Shown here: piece by piece, positions 1-6,020 of the stretch | Numbering within the stretch: the first letter of the stretch is position 1 | Layout: each line of letters opens with the position of its first letter | NCBI GenBank assembly: GCA_900320925.1 | Contig: ONUD01000071.1 | Location: forward strand, 1-18,420 | DNA: 18,420 nucleotides | Source: an uncultured Eubacteriales bacterium | Lineage (GTDB): Bacteria; Bacillota; Clostridia; Oscillospirales; Acutalibacteraceae | Direction of reading: 5' to 3' | Program-made: the position numbers and the translations under genes | The notes under the pieces: model-generated | The model's input: the letters and a program-made list of their open reading frames with translations, nothing else | What the model was told of the DNA's origin: nothing | Databases searched by the model: none

Positions 1-2895
1 CTGTATGGTTGCCAAAAGGCTTCTCAGGCGGATCTTGACAGCCCCGAGATTGGTAATTTCATCAATTTTAATTTGTGTATAAATTTTGCCGTGGTGTTCG
101 AGAATGGCACGCACTTCATCGGTGGTAATGGCGTCCACGCCGCAACCGAACGATACCAGCTGCACCAGATTCATGTTGTCATGCTGACTGACATACTCCG
201 CTGCTGCATACATTCTGGAATGATACGTCCACTGGTTCAAAACGTCTGTATGAATCTTTTCATGCACCTTGCCGCTTACCACATCTTCCGATACAATCGC
301 CACGCCAAGACCTGTCATCAGCTTGTCAATGCCATGATTGATTTCGGGGTCAGCATGGTAGGGTCTGCCTGCCAGTACAATGATGGTTTTTCCCTGTTCT
401 TCGGCACGGCGGATAATATTATCACCGTAATCCCTGATTTTTTTCAGGTAGCTTTCATACTCCTGATAAGCGGCTTTGGCAGCTTCTCTGACTTCTTTCA
501 GAGTAATGCCGTCAAAATATTCCTGAAGCTGTGCATGGATTTTTTTGGGAAAGTCCTTGGGACGGTGGATTCCGACAAATTCATGGAACAGCTTTGCCCC
601 CGGTATATCCTTGACATAGGAATAAATGACTTCGGGATAATAGGCCACCACGGGACAGTTATAATGATTATCGCCCAGTTCCTCGTCAAAGTTGTAGGAC
701 ATACACGGGTAAAAAATGGTGGTAATGCCGTTGTCCAGCAGCCACTGCACATGACCGTGCATCAGCTTGGCAGGGAAGCATACGGTATCAGAGGGAATGG
801 TCTGCTGTCCGTGAAGATACAGCTTCCGATTGGAAAACGGCGAAACAATGACCTCAAAGCCCAGTTCCGTCAGGAAGGTATGCCAGAACGGCAGCAGTTC
901 AAACAGATTCAGTCCCATAGGAATCCCGATTTTGCCACGTTTTCCCTCTTTTGGGGTATAGTTTCGTAAAAGCTGCAATTTATATTGATAGATATTCAAG
1001 CTGTCATCGGGGGATTTTTTGGTCACAGGCTTTTCACAGCGATTGCCTGCAATAAATTTCCTGCCGTCACTGAAGGTATTGACGGTCAAGCGGCAGTTGT
1101 TGCTGCATCCGCCGCAGTTAACGGATCTGATTTCATGCACGAATCCGGCAAGCTCCTTCCGTGTCAGCACGGAAGAATGTTCCTTTGCTTTGGAACGTGC
1201 ATAGAGTGCGGCACCGTATGCCCCCATCAGCCCTGATATTTCGGGACGGATGACATTGGTACCCATCTCCTGTTCAAAAGCTCTCAGTACGGCATCATTC
1301 AGGAAGGTACCGCCCTGCACGACAATTTTTTTGCCCAGTTCACGGGGACTTGCCACCCGAATGACTTTATACAGGGCATTTTTCACCACGCTCAGGCATA
1401 GTCCTGCCGATATATCCTCAATGGTTGCCCCGTCTTTCTGAGCCTGCTTGACGGAGGAGTTCATGAATACCGTACAGCGGGAGCCTAAATCCACCGGCTG
1501 TTTTGCCAGCAGTCCCAGCTTGGAAAATTCCTCCGCAGAATACCCCAGTGCATTGGCAAAGGTCTGCAAAAACGAACCGCAGCCCGAAGAACACGCTTCA
1601 TTCAAAAAGATATTGTCAATGACACCGCTGTGGATTTTGAAGCATTTGATATCCTGCCCGCCGATGTCAATAACAAACTCCACATCAGGCATGAAACTCT
1701 TGGCAGCAGTCAGATGTGCCACTGTTTCCACAATGCCGTAGTCGATGTTAAAGGCATTTTTGATAATCTCCTCGCCGTATCCCGTGACGGCAGCGGCAGC
1801 AATGCGGACAGCAGGATTGATTTCATAGAGATGTTCCAGAAAGCTTTTGACAATCGGAACAGGATTGCCGCTGTTGGAGAGGTACTCCGAATACAGAAGG
1901 GTACCGTCCTCTGCCACAGCCACCCCCTTGACCGTCGTAGAGCCGGCATCAATGCCAAGAAATACCGGTTTGTCAAAGCCTTTGAGTTCTCCTTTTGGAA
2001 CCGTTGCTTTAGCGTGTCTTGCCTGAAATTCGTCCAGTTCCGCCTGACTGCGGAACAGAGGCTTGTTAAAGGCAAAGTTGCCGCTGCCCCGATAGACCTC
2101 CGCCTTGGCAATGGCGGTATCAAGGTCTGCCCCCTTTTCCGCACACAATGCCGCTCCCATGGCAACATAATAGAGGGAATTGTCAGGACAGATTCCTTTT
2201 GTTTTCAGAGCCTTGTCAAAACCTGCCCGCAGTTGCGGGAGAAAGGTCAGCGGCCCGCCGAGATAAACGATATTTCCTTTGATTTCCCTGCCCTGTGCCA
2301 GACCGGCAATGGTCTGGTTAACGACTGCCATAAAGATACTGGCAGCAATGTCCGTTTTTTTGGCTCCCTGATTCAGCAGGGGCTGAATATCGGTCTTAGC
2401 AAACACGCCGCAGCGGGAAGCTATGGTATAAATTTTTTCATGCTGACGTGCCAACTCGTCAAGCTGTTCGATAGGCACATTCAGAAGTGTTGCCATCTGG
2501 TCAATAAATGCCCCCGTACCGCCTGCACAAGAGCCGTTCATCCTGACCTCCAGTCCGCCCGACAAAAACAGGATCTTGGCATCTTCGCCGCCCAGCTCTA
2601 TCACAACATCTGTTTCAGGCAGAAAGGTATTGGCGGCCACTCTTGTCGCATAGACCTCCTGCACAAAATCAATGCCGCAGGCATCGGCAATGCCCATTCC
2701 AGCCGAACCCGACATGGCAATCACGGCATCATCGGCACTCTTCACCTGTTTTTTCACTCGTTTCAGCAGTTCCGCAATTTTTTCCGTGATCTGCGAGTAA
2801 TGTCTTTCATACGTTTGATACCGTACATGACTGTCCTCGTCCAGCACCACACACTTTACCGTTGTGGAGCCTATATCCAGACCGATTCTCATCAT
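1..2895 (-). CDS. Acyl-CoA dehydratase activase-related fusion protein (partial, C-terminus beyond left edge)
   Basis: Large ATP-dependent activator of the 2-hydroxyacyl-CoA dehydratase (BadF/BadG/HgdC) superfamily; 965 codons are open to the window edge and the protein is cut before its C-terminus. Visible domains: a first ASKHA ATPase domain from the N-terminus (LDIGSTTVK near residue 6; NGSCAGGTGAFIDQMA near 116-131); a second ATPase domain with LGIDAGSTTVK near residue 315 and EACSSGCGSFLQT near 435; a Cys cluster NCGGCSNNCRLTV near 595 followed by GNRCE; then the DUF2229 and HgdB-like region (GIPMGLNLFELLPFW, later VQLVSFGCGVDAITTDE). Family members run to about 1,400 residues. In characterised relatives, ATP hydrolysis drives electron transfer from a 4Fe-4S cluster to the dehydratase; the substrate here is unknown. 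The start is ATG at 2895 (ATGATG), preceded by AGGGTGAG. Cytosolic. No partner dehydratase genes are visible in the window. Confidence 0.93.
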   Translation of the reverse strand, partial: MMRIGLDIGSTTVKCVVLDEDSHVRYQTYERHYSQITEKIAELLKRVKKQVKSADDAVIAMSGSAGMGIADACGIDFVQEVYATRVAANTFLPETDVVIELGGEDAKILFLSGGLEVRMNGSCAGGTGAFIDQMATLLNVPIEQLDELARQHEKIYTIASRCGVFAKTDIQPLLNQGAKKTDIAASIFMAVVNQTIAGLAQGREIKGNIVYLGGPLTFLPQLRAGFDKALKTKGICPDNSLYYVAMGAALCAEKGADLDTAIAKAEVYRGSGNFAFNKPLFRSQAELDEFQARHAKATVPKGELKGFDKPVFLGIDAGSTTVKGVAVAEDGTLLYSEYLSNSGNPVPIVKSFLEHLYEINPAVRIAAAAVTGYGEEIIKNAFNIDYGIVETVAHLTAAKSFMPDVEFVIDIGGQDIKCFKIHSGVIDNIFLNEACSSGCGSFLQTFANALGYSAEEFSKLGLLAKQPVDLGSRCTVFMNSSVKQAQKDGATIEDISAGLCLSVVKNALYKVIRVASPRELGKKIVVQGGTFLNDAVLRAFEQEMGTNVIRPEISGLMGAYGAALYARSKAKEHSSVLTRKELAGFVHEIRSVNCGGCSNNCRLTVNTFSDGRKFIAGNRCEKPVTKKSPDDSLNIYQYKLQLLRNYTPKEGKRGKIGIPMGLNLFELLPFWHTFLTELGFEVIVSPFSNRKLYLHGQQTIPSDTVCFPAKLMHGHVQWLLDNGITTIFYPCMSYNFDEELGDNHYNCPVVAYYPEVIYSYVKDIPGAKLFHEFVGIHRPKDFPKKIHAQLQEYFDGITLKEVREAAKAAYQEYESYLKKIRDYGDNIIRRAEEQGKTIIVLAGRPYHADPEINHGIDKLMTGLGVAIVSEDVVSGKVHEKIHTDVLNQWTYHSRMYAAAEYVSQHDNMNLVQLVSFGCGVDAITTDEVRAILEHHGKIYTQIKIDEITNLGAVKIRLRSLLATIQ

Positions 2896-2942
2896 CAGAA
2901 CTCACCCTTTTCATTATTGCACCATCTTTTGATTCAGGTTAC

Positions 2943-2948
2943 ATTATA
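2943..2948 (-). promoter_or_regulatory. Putative -10 element of the dehydratase activase gene
   Basis: On the minus strand this is a perfect TATAAT, 48 nt before the ATG at 2895. No good -35 hexamer lies at 16-18 nt; instead the region upstream holds a short inverted repeat, AATCTT-TTGC-AAGATT (2954-2969), where a regulator might sit. The rest of 2896-3017 holds nothing else that I recognise. Confidence 0.45.
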
Positions 2949-3012
2949 CTCTAAATCTTTTGCAAGATTATTCTCCAAAAGAACAATTAACCCGAAAAAA
3001 ATGGCAGTAAAA

Positions 3013-3046
3013 ACAAACTCCCTGCCAAACAGTAGTTGACAGGGAG
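3013..3046 (-). terminator. Rho-independent terminator of the sigma-like gene pair
   Basis: Perfect 7-bp stem CTCCCTG/CAGGGAG (3018-3024 and 3040-3046). Read on the minus strand, it is followed by TTTGTTTTT. It lies 11 nt beyond the stop codon of the sigma-like gene ending at 3057. A T-run also follows on the plus strand, so it could work both ways, but only the minus strand has a gene running into it. Confidence 0.75.
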
Positions 3047-3056
3047 CGTTTTTGCC

Positions 3057-3347
3057 TCAAAAATAAAGCGAACATTTTTTCAAAGCATTCTTGGCTTTTT
3101 GGAGATGTTTATAGACAGTGGTAGGTTTGAGATTCATGCGGACAGCAATTTCCTTGACGGACAGGTCATCAAAATACCGCATGGTAATGCAGGTATGCTG
3201 GCGTTTGGTCAGCTCGTGTTCCATGGCAAGGCGGAGAATCTTTTTCATGCGTATCACTCTCCCGTCAGTAGAGTCAGAAGCACGCAAAAGGTCATTCCAG
3301 GAAAACTTTTCAAGACTCTGAGAGGAAACAGAAACAACGGTTCTCAA
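3057..3347 (-). CDS. Small sigma-70 region 4-like DNA-binding protein
   Basis: A 96-residue basic protein. Residues 46-90 (LTKRQHTCITMRYFDDLSVKEIAVRMNL, then KPTTVYKHLQKAKNALKK) match the helix-turn-helix of sigma-70 region 4: a turn-forming acidic stretch, a VKEIA helix, then a TTVYKHLQKAK recognition helix. No region 2 is present, so it cannot act as a full sigma factor on its own; it may be a transcriptional activator, or half of a split factor with the 68-aa protein just upstream. The start is probably TTG at 3347: it overlaps the upstream stop as TTGA and has AAAGGGTG at a suitable distance, which suggests translational coupling. Such short sigma-like proteins are common in clostridial mobile elements (Tn916 Orf7 is a loose analogy). 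The exact function is unknown. Confidence 0.7.
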   Translation of the reverse strand: MRTVVSVSSQSLEKFSWNDLLRASDSTDGRVIRMKKILRLAMEHELTKRQHTCITMRYFDDLSVKEIAVRMNLKPTTVYKHLQKAKNALKKCSLYF

Positions 3348-3550
3348 AATGCAACACCCTTTCTTTTTTTCAGTATATTGGCAGTTGACAGACAGTCGAG
3401 ATACATCTGGTACAAAACGGAGATACGGAAATTCATCTCTTTAAGTTCACTGACGGGAGCAGTGGGAAGCTGTTGTTTGATAACGGTCATGTTTTCTTTG
3501 ATTTGTGCGGCACTGTCCAGATACTCTTTTGCCCATTCGGCATAGGTCAT
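3344..3550 (-). CDS. Small helical protein paired with the sigma-like regulator
   Basis: 68 residues, beginning MTYAEWAKEYLDSA; predicted to be mostly alpha-helical (alternating charged and hydrophobic positions), with no signal peptide or membrane segment. The start at 3550 is well supported by AGAAAGGAG eight nt upstream. It is first in a two-gene minus-strand unit, and its stop overlaps the start of the sigma-like gene. I do not recognise a named domain. The tight coupling suggests that it partners, inhibits or completes the HTH protein, for example as an anti-sigma or as the N-terminal half of a split regulator; that is inference. Its promoter (3588-3615) diverges from the XRE operon promoter. 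Confidence 0.65.
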   Translation of the reverse strand: MTYAEWAKEYLDSAAQIKENMTVIKQQLPTAPVSELKEMNFRISVLYQMYLDCLSTANILKKRKGVAF

Positions 3551-3567
3551 ACGGCGTTCTCCTTTCT

Positions 3568-3580
3568 ACACGATTCGTGT
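3568..3580. promoter_or_regulatory. Palindromic operator ACAC-N5-GTGT at the sigma-pair promoter
   Basis: ACACGATTCGTGT is a perfect palindrome around its central base. It sits just downstream of the minus-strand -10 (3588-3593), covering about +8 to +20 and lying before the ribosome site, so a bound protein would block transcription. The same ACAC-N5-GTGT pattern occurs inside the promoter of the divergent XRE gene (3702-3716). The XRE protein is the obvious candidate ligand; this is inferred. Confidence 0.55.
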
Positions 3581-3587
3581 GATTATT

Positions 3588-3615
3588 AGTATAACCCGTT
3601 TTTTCAAAAAAGCAA
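3588..3615 (-). promoter_or_regulatory. Promoter of the sigma-like gene pair
   Basis: On the minus strand: -35 TTGCTT (3615-3610), a 16-nt spacer and -10 TATACT (3593-3588), 38 nt upstream of the ATG at 3550. This is a good sigma-A type promoter, divergent from the XRE operon promoter. Confidence 0.65.
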
Positions 3616-3626
3616 GAGGTAAAACG

Positions 3627-3665
3627 AAATTTTGTTCGATTGCATAAAAACATCGAACAAAATTT
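3627..3665. repeat. Perfect 14-bp inverted repeat between divergent promoters
   Basis: AAATTTTGTTCGAT (3627-3640) is matched exactly by its reverse complement ATCGAACAAAATTT (3652-3665), with an 11-nt AT-rich spacer. It lies between the two divergent -35 boxes (3610-3615 and 3695-3700), upstream of both transcription units and outside any gene. The arms are too AT-rich and the position is wrong for a terminator of known genes; a binding site for a dimeric regulator is more likely. Confidence 0.6.
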
Positions 3666-3694
3666 TGGTAAAGTGACGAAAATCAAAACAGTCC

Positions 3695-3723
3695 TTGCAA
3701 TCACACAGAACGTGTGGTATGAT
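3695..3723 (+). promoter_or_regulatory. Promoter of the XRE-ImmA operon
   Basis: -35 TTGCAA (3695-3700), a 17-nt spacer and -10 TATGAT (3718-3723). The transcript would have an untranslated leader of about 50 nt before the ATG at 3779. The spacer contains the CACAC-N5-GTGTG palindrome, so occupancy would exclude RNA polymerase. Confidence 0.75.
3702..3716. promoter_or_regulatory. Operator CACAC-N5-GTGTG inside the XRE promoter
   Basis: CACACAGAACGTGTG fills most of the -35/-10 spacer. It matches the ACAC-N5-GTGT palindrome at 3568-3580. Location inside its own promoter fits autorepression by the XRE protein, as is usual for ImmR-type regulators. Confidence 0.55.
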
Positions 3724-3778
3724 AGTAAAAAACAACTTGCCGCCTACAGGATTGTACATGAAATTTGGAGGTTTTTGT

Positions 3779-4159
3779 ATGAAAGAGCCATTTGGCAACA
3801 GGATCAGAGAACTCAGAACCGAAGCCCGTTTCAGTCAGGCGGAACTGGCAAGAAAATTGGGCATTTCACCGTCTGCCATCGGAATGTATGAACAGAACCG
3901 CCGTGTGCCTTCCCATGAACTGCTGCTGAAATTGTGTGAACTGTTCGGAGTCAGCTCCGACTATCTTCTGGGAAAAACCGATGCCGTACAAAGCAGGGAT
4001 GTATCGGATATGCTGGACGAATTTACTAAAAAGCTCTGTGAGCAGGAGGGCTTGATGTTTGACGGCAACCCTCTGAACGAAACGGAAAAAAGAAAAATCG
4101 TGGAAGCAATCAAAGAAGTCTCCAGAATCGCCGAACAGATGAAAGGAGGATGCCTGTGA
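3779..4159 (+). CDS. XRE-family (Cro/CI-like) transcriptional repressor
   Basis: 126 residues. An N-terminal HTH_3 domain at about 6-64 (FGNRIRELRTEARFSQAELA, then RKLGISPSAIGMYEQNRRVP) ends in the family hallmark LFGVSSDYLLG. The C-terminal part (67-126) is charged and helical, the usual place for dimerisation and protease sensitivity in ImmR-like repressors. The ATG at 3779 has GGAGG at 3767-3771 with a 7-nt gap; in-frame codons further upstream overlap the promoter, so they are rejected. The stop overlaps the next gene (GTGA), coupling it to an ImmA-type protease. This pairing is known from ICEBs1 and related phages, where the protease cleaves the repressor to relieve repression. Likely autoregulated through the operator in its promoter. 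Cytosolic DNA-binding protein; physiological signal unknown. Confidence 0.9.
   Translation: MKEPFGNRIRELRTEARFSQAELARKLGISPSAIGMYEQNRRVPSHELLLKLCELFGVSSDYLLGKTDAVQSRDVSDMLDEFTKKLCEQEGLMFDGNPLNETEKRKIVEAIKEVSRIAEQMKGGCL
4144..4149 (+). promoter_or_regulatory. Ribosome binding site that decides the ImmA start
   Basis: AGGAGG sits 6 nt before a GTG at 4156 but directly against an ATG at 4150. The spacing therefore favours GTG 4156 as the true start, giving a GTGA overlap with the XRE stop codon. Confidence 0.7.
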
Positions 4160-4590
4160 ATAAAATCCGGAATGCTGTCAACGAGATGACCGCCCAATAT
4201 GGCAGAGCCATGCCAAAGGATATTTGCGACAATATGGGAATCATAATTTTATCTTTGGACTTGCCTGAAAGAGTCAATGGGTTTACAATAAAGAGAGAGG
4301 GAATATGGTTCATTGTCCTGAATGACAGACTGAACGATGATGAAAGACGGTTCACAACTGCCCATGAACTGGGACATATCTTCCTGCACAAGGGAACTAA
4401 CTCCATCAACCTGAGCTGCAACACCGACCTCTGTGTATCAAAATATGAACGGGAGGCTGACTGTTTTGCCGTCATGCTGCTGCTCAAGGCAGTGGAGGAT
4501 ACCTGTGCGGACTATGAGAGCATGACCGTGAAACAGCTTTCCCAACTGACCCATATTCCGGAATCTAAGATAGAACAGCTATTTTCTTGA
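4156..4590 (+). CDS. ImmA/IrrE-family metallo-endopeptidase
   Basis: 144 residues from GTG 4156. The zinc protease motif HELGH is at 70-74 within FTTAHELGHIFLHKG, and the downstream glutamate of EREAD (98-102) followed by CFAVMLLL is the third metal-ligand region; this spacing is typical of the ImmA/IrrE (M78) family. A complete, apparently active-site-intact protein. In ICEBs1 and related systems, ImmA cleaves the XRE repressor encoded beside it, switching on the repressed promoters; the overlapping XRE gene makes the same job likely here. The target would then be both the operon's own promoter and the divergent sigma-like pair. What activates the protease is not visible. Followed after 10 nt by a tubby/LURP-like gene in the same operon. 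Confidence 0.92.
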   Translation: MNKIRNAVNEMTAQYGRAMPKDICDNMGIIILSLDLPERVNGFTIKREGIWFIVLNDRLNDDERRFTTAHELGHIFLHKGTNSINLSCNTDLCVSKYEREADCFAVMLLLKAVEDTCADYESMTVKQLSQLTHIPESKIEQLFS

Positions 4591-4600
4591 GGTGGTGAAT

Positions 4601-5083
4601 ATGATGAAGCTTTTCCTGAAATACAGTGAGGCAGGCTTTGAGATTCTGGATGAAAGTGCTTATCTGCGTTATTCCGTGTCCGTGAGAAGCGAAAAAAACA
4701 AGCAGAAAGTAATTATCCGAACCCCCGACCGCCATATCGCTGCGGAGATCGTACACAAAAATCTCGTTGTGCAGTATTTCTCGGTGAGGTGCATGGGACG
4801 ACTGTTTGTATTCGTGCCGTTTATCAAGGAGTACTTTGCTTTCGTCATCTATGGCAGTACCTATCGCTTTCTCGGAGATATCGCCGCAGGCCGCTTCTCT
4901 CTGATCGATGTGGACAAAAGCCCCATCATGACACAAAAAAAATGCTGGGGAAAATTCGGGGACGGCTTTGAACTGCACTTCTACAACGAAGAACAGGAAC
5001 TGTTCGGCCTGTGCTGTGCGGTGTGTGCCGCTCTCTACCTTCCCGCTGCCGACCATCGCCCTCAGATGGTGGGAGAGGGCTGA
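4601..5083 (+). CDS. Hypothetical protein, possibly tubby C-terminal/LURP-one-like
   Basis: 160 residues from ATG 4601, with AGGTGG overlapping the ImmA stop; it is third in the XRE-ImmA operon. No signal peptide; no clear membrane segment, though LFGLCCAVCAALYL near the C-terminus is hydrophobic. The sequence reads as successive short beta-strands (LRYSVSVRS, KVIIRTPDRHIAAEIV, FAFVIYGSTYRFLG) ending in that C-terminal hydrophobic helix, the general pattern of the tubby-like/LURP-one (YxjI) fold, in which a beta-barrel wraps a hydrophobic helix. I make that assignment only from pattern, at low confidence. Its role with a repressor and protease is unknown; it could be a sensor, the regulated effector, or a passenger. 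An A8 run at 4936-4943 lies inside this gene, where the frame stays intact. Confidence 0.6.
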   Translation: MMKLFLKYSEAGFEILDESAYLRYSVSVRSEKNKQKVIIRTPDRHIAAEIVHKNLVVQYFSVRCMGRLFVFVPFIKEYFAFVIYGSTYRFLGDIAAGRFSLIDVDKSPIMTQKKCWGKFGDGFELHFYNEEQELFGLCCAVCAALYLPAADHRPQMVGEG

Positions 5084-5091
5084 TTTCACTC

Positions 5092-5120
5092 TTGACATTA
5101 GTGCCAATCTGTGACAAAAT
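5092..5120 (+). promoter_or_regulatory. Promoter of the galactofuranose operon
   Basis: A perfect -35 TTGACA (5092-5097), a 17-nt spacer and -10 CAAAAT (5115-5120). It lies in the 58-nt gap between the tubby-like gene and the first glycosyltransferase, so the glycan operon probably starts here, independently of the XRE operon. Confidence 0.7.
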
Positions 5121-5141
5121 AAAGAATGTGTGGTGAACGGC

Positions 5142-6002
5142 ATGAAAGCTGTCAGACTGCCGGTCAGCGTGTTCAAAAGCCATGCTGAACCGTATGGAAA
5201 TATCTTGTTGCCTGTTTCGGCAGGAGCAGACTTATATCATGAAAATGACCCCCTGCTGTCACTGCACGACAATACAGGAGAGAATATTTCCCGTAAAAAT
5301 CCAAGCTACTGCGAACTGACCGTGCAGTACTGGGCATGGAAAAATGTAGACTGTGATGTATGCGGACTGTTCCATCAGCGGCGGTACCTTGACTTTTCGG
5401 GAACACCGTGCCAGCGTCCTTACAGGATATTGGACACCCCCGATGAACACACCGTGCAGACACTCGGTCTGGACAGCGTGGCAGACTGGACAGACCAATA
5501 TCCCATTATTGCTTCCGCAAGGGAAAATCTCTATGAAAGCGTGGAAGCTTTCTATAACCGCAATGATCGCCGCCAATTTGATGATATCAAACTGCTCAGA
5601 GAAGTCATTGCCGACTTGTATCCTGCCTACAGTTCCTCGGCGGAACAGTATTTTCGGGGAACCATGTCCTACTTCTGCAACATCTTCGTGATGGAAAAAC
5701 AACAGTTTGACCGTTACAGTCAATGGCTGTTTGACATTCTCTTCGAGTACGAAAAACGCAAGCCAAAAGAATTGTGCTATCCCAGAGAGATGGGAAAATT
5801 AGGAGAACGTCTGTTTGGTGTCTACATGACCTATATTGCCGCACAGACAGATATTGCATGGACAGAACTGCCCCGTGTGCATTTTGCCAGTGTCAACGGG
5901 ACAACTTTGAAAAATCTCTCGTTTAATAAGTATCTTTACGCCGTCTGCCCCCCCGGTACACGGCGAAGAGCCATTCTGCGAAAATTCAAGCAGATACGAT
6001 AA
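5142..6002 (+). CDS. DUF4422 family glycosyltransferase
   Basis: 286 residues from ATG 5142. The DUF4422 core is clear: DNTGENIS at about 43-50, SYCELTVQYWAWKN at 55-68, then GLFHQRRYLDFS (75-86), corresponding to the usual GxxHYRRYL motif with Q in place of Y. Members are cytosolic or membrane-associated sugar transferases in capsule and exopolysaccharide clusters; donor and acceptor are unknown. The start is uncertain: GTG codons at 5130 and 5133 are also possible, but they lie only about 10 nt from the -10 box; the ATG has GGTG upstream, which is a weak site. First gene of an operon with glf and a GlfT2-like enzyme, so it probably adds one sugar of a galactofuranose-containing surface glycan (inference). 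Confidence 0.85.
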   Translation: MKAVRLPVSVFKSHAEPYGNILLPVSAGADLYHENDPLLSLHDNTGENISRKNPSYCELTVQYWAWKNVDCDVCGLFHQRRYLDFSGTPCQRPYRILDTPDEHTVQTLGLDSVADWTDQYPIIASARENLYESVEAFYNRNDRRQFDDIKLLREVIADLYPAYSSSAEQYFRGTMSYFCNIFVMEKQQFDRYSQWLFDILFEYEKRKPKELCYPREMGKLGERLFGVYMTYIAAQTDIAWTELPRVHFASVNGTTLKNLSFNKYLYAVCPPGTRRRAILRKFKQIR

Positions 6003-6020
6003 AGAAAGGATTGTTTGGAA

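Noticed and set aside
1630..3039. A 469-codon open frame on the plus strand
   Set aside because: It lies antisense to the dehydratase activase in the directly opposed frame; the minus strand carries clear family motifs, and this frame has none.
3634..3666. LexA/DinR box in the inverted repeat (CGAAC half sites)
   Set aside because: The Bacillota LexA box needs CGAAC-N4-GTTCG or a close match; here GTTCG and CGAAC are in the opposite order and separated by 13 nt.
4150..4155. ATG 4150 as the ImmA start
   Set aside because: It touches the AGGAGG with no spacer; GTG 4156 has a 6-nt spacer and the GTGA overlap usual for coupled genes.
5058..5080. Hairpin GCCCTC/GAGGGC as terminator of the XRE-ImmA operon
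   Set aside because: Only a 6-bp stem, located inside the coding sequence, and no T-run follows. Read-through into the glycan operon remains possible.
3018..5083. A complete integrative element or prophage around the XRE-ImmA genes
   Set aside because: No integrase, excisionase, relaxase, structural phage gene or flanking attachment repeat is visible, and both neighbours are ordinary chromosomal genes.
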